A stretch of 28,732 nt of DNA from Acidovorax_G sp046289925 (GCA_046289925.1 JBKBUN010000019.1:1-28732); one strand, 5' to 3'; counted from the first letter of the stretch, positions 8,436 to 16,866 are shown. Numbers and translations are program-made. The notes: generated from the letters alone by a model not told the origin.

Positions 8436-8863
8436 GGGTCGGTGCAGAAAGGGCTGGGGGCCTGTGGGACAACCGCCGCACGGGTCGGACGCGCAGGCGG
8501 GCATCGGCCGCTTGGCACGGCCCTGGGCGGGGCGCGTGGTGCCGCTGCGCTTGCGTACCTGGCCCGCGGGCTGAGGATCCCGCAGGCCTTGTTGCCGATG
8601 CTGCGCCCGATGCTGGCGGGACGTGCCGAGCGAGGCTAGCGGCTCGCGTGCCTGGGCGCACCCGCGCTATCCCTGACGGTGGGCTGCGCAGGCCCGCAAG
8701 CGCAGCCGGTCGGGGCTTCGCAGTAAAGGTGTTTGCTATAAGTTTTGTAGCTGCTTGTGCTTGATTATGAAGCACGAGAGGCCATTTTGGCTTGATGCCT
8801 CAAAGGGCGGCAGGCGCCTCGGCAGGCCGTGCTTCAGCCCGCCTTGCGGCCCATGAATCTTTC
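8436..8863. other. Intergenic region upstream of sdaA and downstream of hpnC
   Basis: No convincing gene is seen in these 428 bases. The region contains one copy of the short interspersed repeat (8748-8784) with the small stem GTGCTT/AAGCAC. A GC-rich half lies next to sdaA, and short frames there (for example plus strand 8442-8639) have no recognisable product. The sdaA promoter should be here, but I could not pick a clear one. I found no match to a riboswitch I know. Confidence 0.5.
8748..8784 (+). repeat. Short interspersed repeat, copy 2 (intergenic)
   Basis: This 37-base unit starts TAGCTGCTTGTGCTTGATT and ends GAGGCCA, matching the copy at 3170-3206. In this copy the centre forms a small inverted repeat (GTGCTT near 8756 and AAGCAC near 8770) with the loop GATTATG. 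It lies between the hpnC stop and the sdaA start and might help end hpnC transcription. Confidence 0.65.
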
Positions 8864-9742
8864 TTACGCCCGCCGCGGGCGGCGCATGGCCAGTGCGCGG
8901 CAGAGCATCAGCGCTGTGTCCGCCAAGCCAATCACGGGTCGCGTGCGCAGACTGCCTCCGCCCAGTGCGTCCACCTTGTCGAGGATGCGCAGGCCGCCTT
9001 GCACCACCAAGCGCAACTCCCATCCGGCGCGTCCGGGCAATCGGTGCACCAGTGGTGCGCCTTCCAGCATGAGGCAGCGTGCCCAGGCGCTCAATTCCAG
9101 GATCAGCCGGGCGTTTTCAGGCGTGCTCCGACGGGCTGCCAGATCCGAAGCGAGGGCGCGGTGTGCGCTGCAGTCGCTGCGGGGCAGGTAGTGGCGGCCG
9201 CGGGGAATGTCCACGCTGAGGTCTTGCCAGAAGTTGGCCAGTTGCAAGGCGGTGCAGATGGCGTCGCTCTGCGCCAGCGCAGTGGAGTCGTGCACGCCAT
9301 AGAGGTGCAACAGTAGCCGCCCTACCGGGTTGGCCGAGCGGCGGCAGTAGTCCAGCAACTCGGCACGGTCGGCGTAGCCAGTGGCATCGCGGGTTTTTTC
9401 CACGTCCTGCATAAAGGCGCTGAGCAGGTCGGCCAACAGTGGTACGGGCAGTTGGTGCGTGCGCAGGGCGTGCTGCAGCGGGCCAAATACGGTGGCCCAG
9501 CGCGGCGCAGGCGTGGCGCCCGCCGCGATGGCCTGCAGTTCGGTGGCGTAGGCCTGCAGGTCGGCCAGGCGCTCGGCCGGTGTGGCGTCGCCTTCGTCCG
9601 CAATGTCGTCGGCTGTGCGGGCAAATGCATAAATGGCCACAATGGGCGGGCGCAGCGCGGGCGGGCAGAGCCACGAGGCCACCGGAAAGTTCTCGTAGTG
9701 GGTGACCGCCGCAGCAGTGGTGGGGACAACAGGAGTGTTCAC
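8864..9742 (-). CDS. hpnC: HpnC, hydroxysqualene synthase
   Basis: This second squalene/phytoene-synthase-type enzyme of the HpnCDE route converts presqualene diphosphate to hydroxysqualene. The start is set at the GTG at 9742, giving 292 residues. Shortly after it comes THYENFPVASWLCPPALRPP, the typical HpnC N-terminus. The frame stays open upstream to 9943, but that extension is arginine/proline-rich and unlike the family. Metal-binding motifs are AFARTADDIADEGD near residue 45 and LANFWQDLSVDIPRGRHYLP in the second half. No strong ribosome-binding site is visible before the GTG. The gene is divergent from the RND pump operon and separated from hpnDE by sdaA and the TRAP fragment. Squalene-hopene cyclase, the next enzyme of the pathway, is not in the window. 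Confidence 0.9.
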   Translation of the reverse strand: MNTPVVPTTAAAVTHYENFPVASWLCPPALRPPIVAIYAFARTADDIADEGDATPAERLADLQAYATELQAIAAGATPAPRWATVFGPLQHALRTHQLPVPLLADLLSAFMQDVEKTRDATGYADRAELLDYCRRSANPVGRLLLHLYGVHDSTALAQSDAICTALQLANFWQDLSVDIPRGRHYLPRSDCSAHRALASDLAARRSTPENARLILELSAWARCLMLEGAPLVHRLPGRAGWELRLVVQGGLRILDKVDALGGGSLRTRPVIGLADTALMLCRALAMRRPRRA

Positions 9743-9936
9743 GGGTGGGTGGGGCTGTAGGCGTGTGCGGCTGCGCCGTCCGACCGTGCGATTGTCGCCT
9801 TGCGCGGCGGCACCGGGTTCGGCGGCATCCGGTCGCGCCGCTTTCGCGTGGCCGCGGGCACCGGATGGCCGGCAGGGGACAGTCGGCAGGGCTTTCGGGA
9901 CTCGCGATTGTTTCGTATGAGTAAAGGCAGCGTTGC

Positions 9937-9966
9937 TTGACAAGCTGTAACGCTTTCTCCTAGATT
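9937..9966 (+). promoter_or_regulatory. Putative sigma-70 promoter of the RND efflux operon
   Basis: A perfect -35 box TTGACA (9937-9942) is followed, after 18 bases, by TAGATT (9961-9966) as a -10 box. It lies about 100 bases before the start of the adaptor gene and directly before a palindromic operator. Confidence 0.6.
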
Positions 9967-9980
9967 ACTAACCAGTCAGT
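9967..9980. promoter_or_regulatory. Putative TetR-family operator
   Basis: ACTAACCAGTCAGT is a dyad of the form ACTnAC-nn-GTnAGT, of the kind bound by TetR/AcrR-type repressors of efflux pumps. It begins immediately after the -10 box, where a bound repressor would block transcription. No tetR-like gene is next to it. Confidence 0.6.
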
Positions 9981-10065
9981 CATTAAAGCGGAGTGGTGCA
10001 CGCGTGCCCGGGTCCCGACTTCTCCACGCAGCATCGCTTTGTGCTCCCGTCGTCCCGGACTTCCC

Positions 10066-11268
10066 ATGAACCAGTTGATGCTTCGCCAGCCTGTGCCTGG
10101 CACACCCCGTAGGCCGCTTGCGGCCACCTTCATGGCCCTTGCCGCCGCGCTCGCCCTGAGCGCGTGCTCCAAACCTGCGCCGCCCGAGGAGCCGGTGCGT
10201 TCCGTGAAGCTCATGACCGTTGGGGTGCAGGCCTTGCAGGCGCAGCTTGAGTACGCCGGCGAGGTCCGTGCCCGCGTCGAATCCCGCCTGGGCTTTCGCG
10301 TGGCGGGCAAGCTCGTCAAGCGGCATGTTGAAGTGGGCCAGCGCGTGAAGCCGGGTCAGTTGCTGGCCGAGCTGGATCCGCAGGACTATCAACTGGCGGT
10401 GGAAGCGGCCCGTGCGCAGGTGGCATCGGCCACCACGCAGCGCGATCTGGCAGCCGCGGACTTCAAGCGGTACCAGGCCCTGCGAGAGCAGAATTTCATC
10501 AGCGGTGCCGAGTTGGAGCGGCGCGAAGCATCGCTCAAGGCGGCCCAGGCCGCGCTCGACCAGGCGCGCGCCCAACTCGCATCCCAAGGCAACCAGAGCA
10601 ACTACACCCGGCTGGTGGCCGATGGCGCAGGCGTCGTCACGGCAGTCGACGCTGAAATCGGCCAGGTGGTAGCGGCCGGTGCTCCCGTGGTGCGGGTGGC
10701 GCTGGACGGGCCACGCGATGTGGTGTTCGCCGTGCCTGAGGACAAGGTGGCACTGGTGGCCGCAGGGCAAGAGGTGCGCGTGCGCGGCTGGACCGCCACG
10801 GACACCCAGGTCGGCCGCGTGCGGGAGGTTGCGGCCAGCGCCGACCCTGCCACACGCACCTACCAGGTCAAGGTGGCCCTCGAGGGCGCGGCACCCGCGT
10901 TGGGTTCCACCGTGACGGTGGTGCCGCAGGCGCTCAGCCATACGGGGCTGGCTGCCATCAAGCTGCCCACGACAGCGCTGCGCCAGGAAGGTAGCGGCAC
11001 GGCGGTGTGGTTGTACGACGCGGCAAGCGGCACGGTGCGCTCGCAGCCGGTGCAGATTGCCACGGCCGACGGCAACGAAGCGGTGGTTGCAGCCGGTTTG
11101 CAACCCGGCCAGCAGGTGGTGGCGACGGGCGTGCATGTGCTGTCGCCCGGCCAGAAGGTGGTGCCCTACCAGCCGCGCAATGCGTCTGCACCCACAACGG
11201 CGCCCGCGCAAACCGCCGTACATCCTGCGGTGCCCGCGTCGGGCGCGTCTGCAGTCGTTGTGAAGTGA
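10066..11268 (+). CDS. RND efflux periplasmic adaptor (membrane fusion protein), lipoprotein
   Basis: This is a 400-residue HlyD/AcrA-type adaptor that would link the inner-membrane pump to an outer-membrane channel. The ATG at 10066 gives a lipoprotein signal ending ALALSAC, with lipid attachment at Cys34. An earlier in-frame ATG (10039) would only lengthen the signal. The lipoyl/barrel-sandwich parts are GEVRARVESRLGFRVAGKLV and the paired DAEIGQVVAAGAPVVRV. They flank a long alpha-helical hairpin (about residues 110-185) rich in Ala, Gln and Arg. The beta-barrel and membrane-proximal domains follow, and the last 25 residues are Pro/Ala-rich. It is seven bases upstream of the pump gene and is probably controlled by the promoter and operator at 9937-9980. 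The substrate cannot be told from sequence. Confidence 0.92.
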   Translation: MNQLMLRQPVPGTPRRPLAATFMALAAALALSACSKPAPPEEPVRSVKLMTVGVQALQAQLEYAGEVRARVESRLGFRVAGKLVKRHVEVGQRVKPGQLLAELDPQDYQLAVEAARAQVASATTQRDLAAADFKRYQALREQNFISGAELERREASLKAAQAALDQARAQLASQGNQSNYTRLVADGAGVVTAVDAEIGQVVAAGAPVVRVALDGPRDVVFAVPEDKVALVAAGQEVRVRGWTATDTQVGRVREVAASADPATRTYQVKVALEGAAPALGSTVTVVPQALSHTGLAAIKLPTTALRQEGSGTAVWLYDAASGTVRSQPVQIATADGNEAVVAAGLQPGQQVVATGVHVLSPGQKVVPYQPRNASAPTTAPAQTAVHPAVPASGASAVVVK

Positions 11269-11275
11269 GGCGACC

Positions 11276-14200
11276 ATGACGCGCGCCACGCCCCAGGAGG
11301 GCTTCAACCTTTCGCAATGGGCCATCGAACACCCTGCGCTCACGCGCTACCTGATGGTGGTGCTCATGCTGCTGGGCTTTGCGGCCTACTTTCAGCTAGG
11401 GCAGGACGAAGACCCGCCCTTTACCTTCCGCGCCATGGTGGTGCGCACCTACTGGCCCGGTGCCACCGCCCAGCAGGTGGCCGAGCAGGTCACCGACAAG
11501 ATCGAGCGCACGCTGCAGGAAGTGCCGTACGCCGACAAGATCCGCAGCTACAGCAAGCCCGGCGAGTCGCAGATCATCTTTCAGATCAAGGACTCGTCAC
11601 GTGCCCACGAGGTGGCCAACGTCTGGTACACCGTGCGCAAAAAGGTGGGCGACATGCGCTACACCTTGCCCCAGGGCGTGCAGGGGCCGTTCTTCAACGA
11701 CGATTTTGGCGATGTGTACGGCGTGATCTACGCGCTGGAGTCGGATGGCTTCAGCTACGCCGAACTCAAGCGCTTTGCCGACGACGTGCGCCAGCAACTG
11801 CTGCGCGTGCCCGATGTGGCCAAAGTCGAACTCTTCGGGGCGCAGGAAGAAAAGCTCTTCGTCGAAATCTCGCAAAAGCGCCTGTCGCAGCTGGGGCTGG
11901 ACATGAACCAGGTGCTGGGGCAACTGGGCCAGCAAAACGCGGTGGAGTCAGCCGGGGCCGTGCAGACGCCGCGCGACCAGGTGCTGGTGCGCGTGGGCGG
12001 GCAGTTCAATGCCATCGAGGACCTGCAGGCCATGCCGATCCGGGGCCCTTCTGGCGCGCAACTGCGCCTGGGCGACATTGCGGAGATCCGGCGGGGCTAT
12101 GCAGATCCGCCGGGCGTGAAGGTGCGCCACCAGGGGCAGGAGGTGATCGCTCTGGGCGTGTCCATGGCCAAGGGGGGCGACATCATCGCGCTCGGCAAGG
12201 CGCTGCGCGCCGCAGCGGCACGCATCGAATTGGGCCTGCCCGCGGGCGTGAAGCTGGTGAACGTGCAGGACCAGCCCAAGGCCGTGTCCACCTCGGTGAA
12301 CGAGTTCGTCAAGGTGCTGATCGAAGCAGTGGTCATCGTGCTGGCCGTGAGCTTCTTCAGTCTGGGGCTGCACAAGCGGCCGGGGCAGCATCTGTGGTGG
12401 CGCCGTTGGTACATTGACCCTCGGCCCGGGCTGGTGGTGGCCATCACCATCCCCCTGGTGCTGGCCGTGACCTTTCTGGCCATGTGGTATTGGAACATCG
12501 GGGTTCACAAGATCTCGCTGGGGTCGTTGATCATCGCCCTGGGCCTGCTGGTGGACGACGCGATCATCGCCGTCGAGATGATGGTGCTCAAGCTCGAAGA
12601 AGGCTACGACAAGGTGCGTGCGGCGACCTTTGCGTACGAGATCACGGCCATGCCCATGCTGACAGGCACGTTGATCACAGCCGCAGGGTTTTTGCCGATC
12701 GGCATCGCCAAGTCGGTCACGGGCGAATACACCTTCGCGATCTTTGCCGTGACCGTGATCGCGCTGGTGCTCAGCTGGATCGTCTCGGTGTACTTCGTAC
12801 CGTACCTGGGCACGCTGTTGCTGCGCGTGCCGCCGCACATCCAGGCGGCGCAGGCCACCCCCGGGGTGACCGACGACCCCCACGAGGTCTTCGACAGCCC
12901 GTTCTACACGGCTTTCCGGCGGCTGGTGGACTGGTGCGTACAGCACCGCTGGATCACCATCGGCACGACGCTGCTCACCTTTGCACTGGGCATCGTGGGC
13001 ATGGGCAAGGTGCAGCAGCAGTTCTTTCCGGATTCCAGCCGACCCGAAATTTTGGTGGACGCCTGGTTCCCAGAAGGCACCTCATTCGCAGGCAATGAAG
13101 AAGTCACGCGTCGGCTTGAGGCCCGGCTGATGCAGTTGCCCGGTGTGCAGACCGTGAGCACCTGGGTGGGGTCTGGCGTTCCGCGCTTCTACTTGCCGCT
13201 GGACCAGGTGTTCCCGCAGACCAATGTCTCGCAGTTCATCGTGGTGCCGCAGGACCTCCGTACGAGAGAAGTCCTGCGCGCGCAGTTGCCTGTCATGTTG
13301 GCGCAGGAATTCCCCGAGGTGCGGGGGCGCGTCAAACTGCTGCCCAACGGACCGCCGGTTCCGTATCCGGTGCAGTTCCGTGTGGTCGGGCCTGAGCCCG
13401 CAGGCCTGCGCGCGCGCGCCGACGAGGTCAAGGCCGTGCTGCGCGCGAATCCCAACATGCGCGGCGTGAATGACAACTGGAACGAATCGGTCAAGGTGCT
13501 GCGCCTCGAGGTGGACCAGACCAAGGCACGCGCGCTGGGCGTGACCAGCCAGTCGATTGCACAGGCCTCGCGCACGATCCTCTCGGGCACTCCGATCGGG
13601 CAGTACCGCGAGGGCGACAAGCTCATCGAAATCCTGTTGCGCCAGCCGCTGGACGAGCGCAACGCCATCACGGACATCGCCAACGCCTACTTGCCCACCG
13701 CGTCGGGCAAGTCGATCCCGCTCACGCAGATCGCCAAGCCGGTGTTCACGTGGGAGCCCGGGGTGCTCTGGCGCGAAAACCGCGATTACGCCATCACCGT
13801 GCAGGGTGACGTGACTGAAGGCCTGCAAGGGGCCACTGTCACGGCGCAGCTGCTGCCGGGCCTGCGCGCGCTGGAGCAGCGCTGGCGGGATGCCGGTCAA
13901 ACGGGCTACCGCATTGAAGTGGCCGGGGCCGTGGAAGAAAGTTCCAAAGGCTCGGCATCGATTGCGGCCGGTGTGCCCATCATGCTGTTCATCACCTTCA
14001 CCTTGCTGATGCTGCAACTGCAGAGCTTCAGCCGGGCGATGCTGGTGTTCCTCACCGGGCCGTTGGGGTTGGCGGGGGTGGCTGCTGCACTGCTGGCGCT
14101 GAACCGGCCCTTCGGTTTCGTGGCATTGCTGGGCGTGATCGCGCTCATGGGCATGATCCAGCGCAACTCGGTCATCCTGATCGACCAGATTGAGAAGGAC

Positions 14201-14461
14201 CGCCGCCGCGGCGTGCCGGCCTGGGATGCGATCGTCGAGTCCGCCGTGCGCCGTCTGCGGCCCATCGTGCTGACGGCCGCCGCAGCCGTGCTGGCCATGA
14301 TCCCGCTGTCGCGTAGCGTGTTCTGGGGGCCGATGGCGGTGGCCATCATGGGCGGGCTGATCGTTGCCACCGTGCTGACGCTTTTGGCCCTGCCTGCCAT
14401 GTACGCAGCCTGGTTCCGCGTGCGTAGACCTGAACCCGAACTGGCCGAAGCGACGGCTTGA
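11276..14461 (+). CDS. RND efflux pump permease (AcrB/HAE family)
   Basis: This 1061-residue inner-membrane proton/drug antiporter has the duplicated RND layout: one membrane helix, a large periplasmic loop, five helices, then the same again. After the first helix comes QLGQDEDPPFTFRAMVV, typical of one HAE subgroup. The proton-relay aspartate pair in helix 4 is visible as GLLVDDAIIAVEMM (Asp427-Asp428). In helix 10 the motif is GMIQRNSVILIDQI, with Arg where AcrB has the functional Lys940; this is usual in some subgroups. An extra stretch of about 18 residues, HKRPGQHLWWRRWYIDPRP, lies on the cytoplasmic side between helices 2 and 3. The gene is co-transcribed with the adaptor. No outer-membrane factor gene follows, so the pump must share a channel encoded elsewhere. 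Confidence 0.94.
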   Translation: MTRATPQEGFNLSQWAIEHPALTRYLMVVLMLLGFAAYFQLGQDEDPPFTFRAMVVRTYWPGATAQQVAEQVTDKIERTLQEVPYADKIRSYSKPGESQIIFQIKDSSRAHEVANVWYTVRKKVGDMRYTLPQGVQGPFFNDDFGDVYGVIYALESDGFSYAELKRFADDVRQQLLRVPDVAKVELFGAQEEKLFVEISQKRLSQLGLDMNQVLGQLGQQNAVESAGAVQTPRDQVLVRVGGQFNAIEDLQAMPIRGPSGAQLRLGDIAEIRRGYADPPGVKVRHQGQEVIALGVSMAKGGDIIALGKALRAAAARIELGLPAGVKLVNVQDQPKAVSTSVNEFVKVLIEAVVIVLAVSFFSLGLHKRPGQHLWWRRWYIDPRPGLVVAITIPLVLAVTFLAMWYWNIGVHKISLGSLIIALGLLVDDAIIAVEMMVLKLEEGYDKVRAATFAYEITAMPMLTGTLITAAGFLPIGIAKSVTGEYTFAIFAVTVIALVLSWIVSVYFVPYLGTLLLRVPPHIQAAQATPGVTDDPHEVFDSPFYTAFRRLVDWCVQHRWITIGTTLLTFALGIVGMGKVQQQFFPDSSRPEILVDAWFPEGTSFAGNEEVTRRLEARLMQLPGVQTVSTWVGSGVPRFYLPLDQVFPQTNVSQFIVVPQDLRTREVLRAQLPVMLAQEFPEVRGRVKLLPNGPPVPYPVQFRVVGPEPAGLRARADEVKAVLRANPNMRGVNDNWNESVKVLRLEVDQTKARALGVTSQSIAQASRTILSGTPIGQYREGDKLIEILLRQPLDERNAITDIANAYLPTASGKSIPLTQIAKPVFTWEPGVLWRENRDYAITVQGDVTEGLQGATVTAQLLPGLRALEQRWRDAGQTGYRIEVAGAVEESSKGSASIAAGVPIMLFITFTLLMLQLQSFSRAMLVFLTGPLGLAGVAAALLALNRPFGFVALLGVIALMGMIQRNSVILIDQIEKDRRRGVPAWDAIVESAVRRLRPIVLTAAAAVLAMIPLSRSVFWGPMAVAIMGGLIVATVLTLLALPAMYAAWFRVRRPEPELAEATA

Positions 14462-14485
14462 GTGAGGAGCCCTTTGGCATCAGGC

Positions 14486-14539
14486 TAAAATAGAAGGTTA
14501 CCGATTTCACGCGGGCGGCCGACGAAAGTTGCCGTCCGC
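14486..14539 (+). promoter_or_regulatory. Possible tRNA-Leu promoter -10 box and leader hairpin
   Basis: TAAAAT at 14486-14491, 67 bases before the tRNA, could be a -10 box; no good -35 box is seen. Downstream, GCGGGCGGC (14511-14519) pairs with GCCGTCCGC (14531-14539), with one G-U pair, forming a hairpin in the leader. Confidence 0.35.
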
Positions 14540-14552
14540 TTGTTCGTAGACC

Positions 14553-14639
14553 GCGCGGGTGGCGAAATTGGTAGACGCACCAGGTTTAGGTCCTGACGCC
14601 AGCAATGGTGTGGGGGTTCGAGTCCCCCCCCGCGCACCA
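14553..14639 (+). tRNA. tRNA-Leu(UAG)
   Basis: This is an 87-base class II tRNA. The acceptor stem GCGCGGG pairs with CCCGCGC and is followed by ACCA, so CCA is encoded. The anticodon loop TTTAGGT carries TAG, which reads CUN leucine codons. The D-arm TGGCGAAATTGGTAGACGCA and the long variable arm are as in known leucine tRNAs. The gene sits between the RND pump and tig. Confidence 0.96.
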
Positions 14640-14713
14640 ACCCGTGAGACTTTGCGGAACGTGGCGCCGCTGCGCTGCAGCCAGCACGATCCACATCCAT
14701 CTAAGGAATAGCC

Positions 14714-16027
14714 ATGGCCGTTACTGTTGAAACCCTTGAGAAACTCGAGCGCAAGATCACGCTGAGCCTACCTCTGTCTGCCATCCAGGCCGAAGTCAAT
14801 GCGCGCCTCAAGCGCCTTGCCCGTTCGGTGAAGATGGACGGCTTCCGCCCTGGCAAGGTCCCGCTGAACGTTGTGGCCCAACGCTATGGCTACTCTGTGC
14901 AGTACGAAGTGCTCAACGACAAGGTCGGTGAGGCATTCGCTGCAGCCGCCAACGAAGCGCAACTGCGCGTGGCGGGCCAGCCGCGTATCACCGAGAAAGA
15001 AGGTGCACCCGAGGGCCAGGTGACGTTCGATGCGGTGTTCGAGGTATTCCCTGAAGTCAAGATCGGTGATCTGGCCACTGTCGAAGTCGAAAAGCTGTCG
15101 GCCGAGGTGACCGACGCCGCGATCGACCGCACTCTGGAAATCCTGCGCAAGCAGCGCCGTACGTTCGCGCAGCGCGGCCAGGGTGAGGCCGCCCAGGACG
15201 GTGATCGTGTGACCGTGGACTTTGAAGGCAAGATTGATGGCGAACCCTTCCAGGGCGGCAAGGCCGATGGCTTCCAGTTCCTGGTGGGCGAAGGCCAGAT
15301 GCTCAAGGAGTTTGAAGACGCGGTGCGCGGCATGAAGTCTGGCGAGAGCAAGACATTCCCGCTCGCGTTCCCTGCCGATTACCACGGTAAGGATGTCGCA
15401 GGCAAGACGGCAGATTTCCTGGTCACCGTCAAGAAGATCGAGGCGGCCCATCTGCCCGAAGTGAACGATGCGCTGGCCAAGTCGCTGGGCATTGCCGACG
15501 GTTCTGTGGATGGCCTGCGCGCCGACATCAAGAAGAACCTGGAGCGTGAAGTCAAGTTCCGCCTGATGGCCCGTAACAAGCAGGCAGTGATGGATGCCCT
15601 GGTGTCCAAGGCCGAACTGGACCTGCCCAACGCCAGCATCCAGGCCGAGATTGCCCGCCTGCTGGAGGGTGCACGCGCCGAACTCAAGCGGCGTGGCATC
15701 AAGGATGCCGACAAGGCAGAGATTCCTGAGGACGTGTTCCGTCCCCAGGCTGAGCGCCGTGTGCGTCTAGGACTGGTCGTGGCCGAGTTGGTGCGTGCCA
15801 ACAACCTGCAGGCTACGCCAGAGCAACTGAAGGCCCATGTGGATGAACTGGCTGCTAGCTACGAGAAGCCAGAGGACGTGGTGCGCTGGTACTTCAGTGA
15901 TCGCCAGCGTCTTGCCGAGGTGGAGGCCGTGGTGATCGAAAACAACGTGACCGAGTTCGTTCTCGCGAAGGCCAAGGTTGTCGACAAGGTGGTTTCGTTC
16001 GACGAACTCATGGGCCAGCAGGGGTGA
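14714..16027 (+). CDS. tig: Trigger factor, ribosome-bound chaperone and prolyl isomerase
   Basis: Trigger factor binds the ribosome exit tunnel and helps new chains fold. The 437-residue protein has the N-terminal ribosome-docking signature GFRPGKVPLNVVAQRYG (from residue 43). An FKBP-type isomerase domain covers about residues 165-250 (GDRVTVDFEGKIDGEPF, FPADYHGKDVAGKTADF), and a helical C-terminal chaperone domain follows. AAGGA lies seven bases before the ATG at 14714 and supports the start. It is the first gene of the tig-clpP-clpX-lon block, a conserved order in proteobacteria, and is followed by a hairpin at 16083-16110. Confidence 0.98.
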   Translation: MAVTVETLEKLERKITLSLPLSAIQAEVNARLKRLARSVKMDGFRPGKVPLNVVAQRYGYSVQYEVLNDKVGEAFAAAANEAQLRVAGQPRITEKEGAPEGQVTFDAVFEVFPEVKIGDLATVEVEKLSAEVTDAAIDRTLEILRKQRRTFAQRGQGEAAQDGDRVTVDFEGKIDGEPFQGGKADGFQFLVGEGQMLKEFEDAVRGMKSGESKTFPLAFPADYHGKDVAGKTADFLVTVKKIEAAHLPEVNDALAKSLGIADGSVDGLRADIKKNLEREVKFRLMARNKQAVMDALVSKAELDLPNASIQAEIARLLEGARAELKRRGIKDADKAEIPEDVFRPQAERRVRLGLVVAELVRANNLQATPEQLKAHVDELAASYEKPEDVVRWYFSDRQRLAEVEAVVIENNVTEFVLAKAKVVDKVVSFDELMGQQG

Positions 16028-16082
16028 TGCTCTGAAAGAGGTCGCCCAGCGTGGCCTCGAAAGCAGTGCCCGTACGCTGACC

Positions 16083-16110
16083 GGGGCTTGTGCTAGACGG
16101 CACAGGCCCC
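16083..16110 (+). terminator. Hairpin after tig, possible terminator or attenuator
   Basis: GGGGCTTGTGC pairs with GCACAGGCCCC (11 bp, one G-U) around the loop TAGACG, followed by the T-rich stretch ATTTCGTTTG. A second perfect small dyad, TGGCTA-CAG-TAGCCA, is at 16121-16135. They lie between tig and clpP and could reduce read-through. The T tract is broken, so full termination is not certain. Confidence 0.5.
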
Positions 16111-16158
16111 ATTTCGTTTGTGGCTACAGTAGCCATTGATGTCTGGACAGGAGAACAC

Positions 16159-16767
16159 ATGAGCGCATTGGATACCCAGGGCCTGGGCATGATTCCCATG
16201 GTCATTGAACAGTCGGGCCGCGGTGAGCGGTCGTACGACATTTATTCCCGCCTTCTGAAGGAGCGAGTGGTCTTCCTGGTAGGGCCGGTCAACGACCAGA
16301 CGGCCAATCTGGTGGTGGCGCAATTGCTGTTCTTGGAAAGCGAGAATCCCGACAAAGACATCTCGTTCTACATCAACTCGCCCGGGGGCTCTGTGAGTGC
16401 AGGCATGGCGATTTTTGACACGATGAACTTCATCAAACCCGATGTGTCGACGCTTTGTACCGGCATGGCCGCCAGCATGGGGGCTTTTCTGTTGGCCGCT
16501 GGTGCCAAGGGCAAACGCTTTGCGTTGCCGAATTCCAAGGTCATGATCCACCAACCTCTGGGTGGTATGCAGGGGCAGGCAACGGAAATCGAAATCCATG
16601 CCCGCGAGATCCTGAAGACCCGGGAGCAACTGAACAAGATCTTGTCCGAGCGCACAGGGCAGCCGCTGGAGAAGATCCAGCGCGATACCGAGCGTGACTA
16701 CTTTCTTACCGCTGCGGAAGCCAAGGACTACGGCTTGGTGGATCAGGTGATCGAGAAGCGCAGCTAA
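16159..16767 (+). CDS. clpP: ATP-dependent Clp protease proteolytic subunit
   Basis: ClpP is the serine peptidase barrel that degrades proteins fed by ClpX or ClpA. The 202-residue chain has the catalytic triad Ser106 (GMAASMGAF), His131 (VMIHQPLGG) and Asp180 (QRDTERDYF), and the oxyanion-region motif SPGGSVSAGMAI. The ATG at 16159 is preceded by AGGAG at optimal distance. A longer in-frame extension to 16090 lacks such a site and runs through the hairpin region. The gene is followed by a clear terminator and then clpX. Confidence 0.98.
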   Translation: MSALDTQGLGMIPMVIEQSGRGERSYDIYSRLLKERVVFLVGPVNDQTANLVVAQLLFLESENPDKDISFYINSPGGSVSAGMAIFDTMNFIKPDVSTLCTGMAASMGAFLLAAGAKGKRFALPNSKVMIHQPLGGMQGQATEIEIHAREILKTREQLNKILSERTGQPLEKIQRDTERDYFLTAAEAKDYGLVDQVIEKRS

Positions 16768-16784
16768 AGCGCTTTGTGCCCCAG

Positions 16785-16819
16785 CGGCGGCGTTTCCCCC
16801 TGGGGAGGCGCCGTTTTTT
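16785..16819 (+). terminator. Rho-independent terminator between clpP and clpX
   Basis: CGGCG (16785-16789) pairs with CGCCG (16809-16813), with an inner TCCC/GGGA stem, followed directly by TTTTTT (16814-16819). It implies that clpX has its own promoter or depends on partial read-through. Confidence 0.75.
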
Positions 16820-16866
16820 ATTTGGTTATCATCCCTTCACGTTCCCGTTACGAGGCATTGCCCCCC

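Larger units (their letters stand above)
9743..10065. other. Divergent intergenic region between hpnC and the RND operon
   Basis: These 323 bases contain the putative RND promoter (9937-9966) and a TetR-type palindrome (9967-9980). The left 190 bases, upstream of hpnC, are GC-rich and show no clear gene or promoter. No regulator gene is present in the gap. Confidence 0.5.

Noticed and set aside
8436..8505. Longer N-terminus for SdaA from 8504
   Set aside because: The family begins at MTVSVFDLFKIGIGPSSS; the extension is Pro/Cys/Gly-rich and not typical.
8442..8639. Short plus-strand frame in the sdaA upstream region
   Set aside because: It has no recognisable domain, overlaps the sdaA start region and has no good ribosome-binding site.
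9743..9943. Longer N-terminus for HpnC from 9943
   Set aside because: The extension starts with TTG, is Arg/Pro-rich and overlaps the divergent promoter; the GTG at 9742 fits the family length.
9976..11343. 455-residue open frame on the minus strand
   Set aside because: It covers the RND adaptor gene in reverse, is rich in His, Arg and Gly and has no motif.
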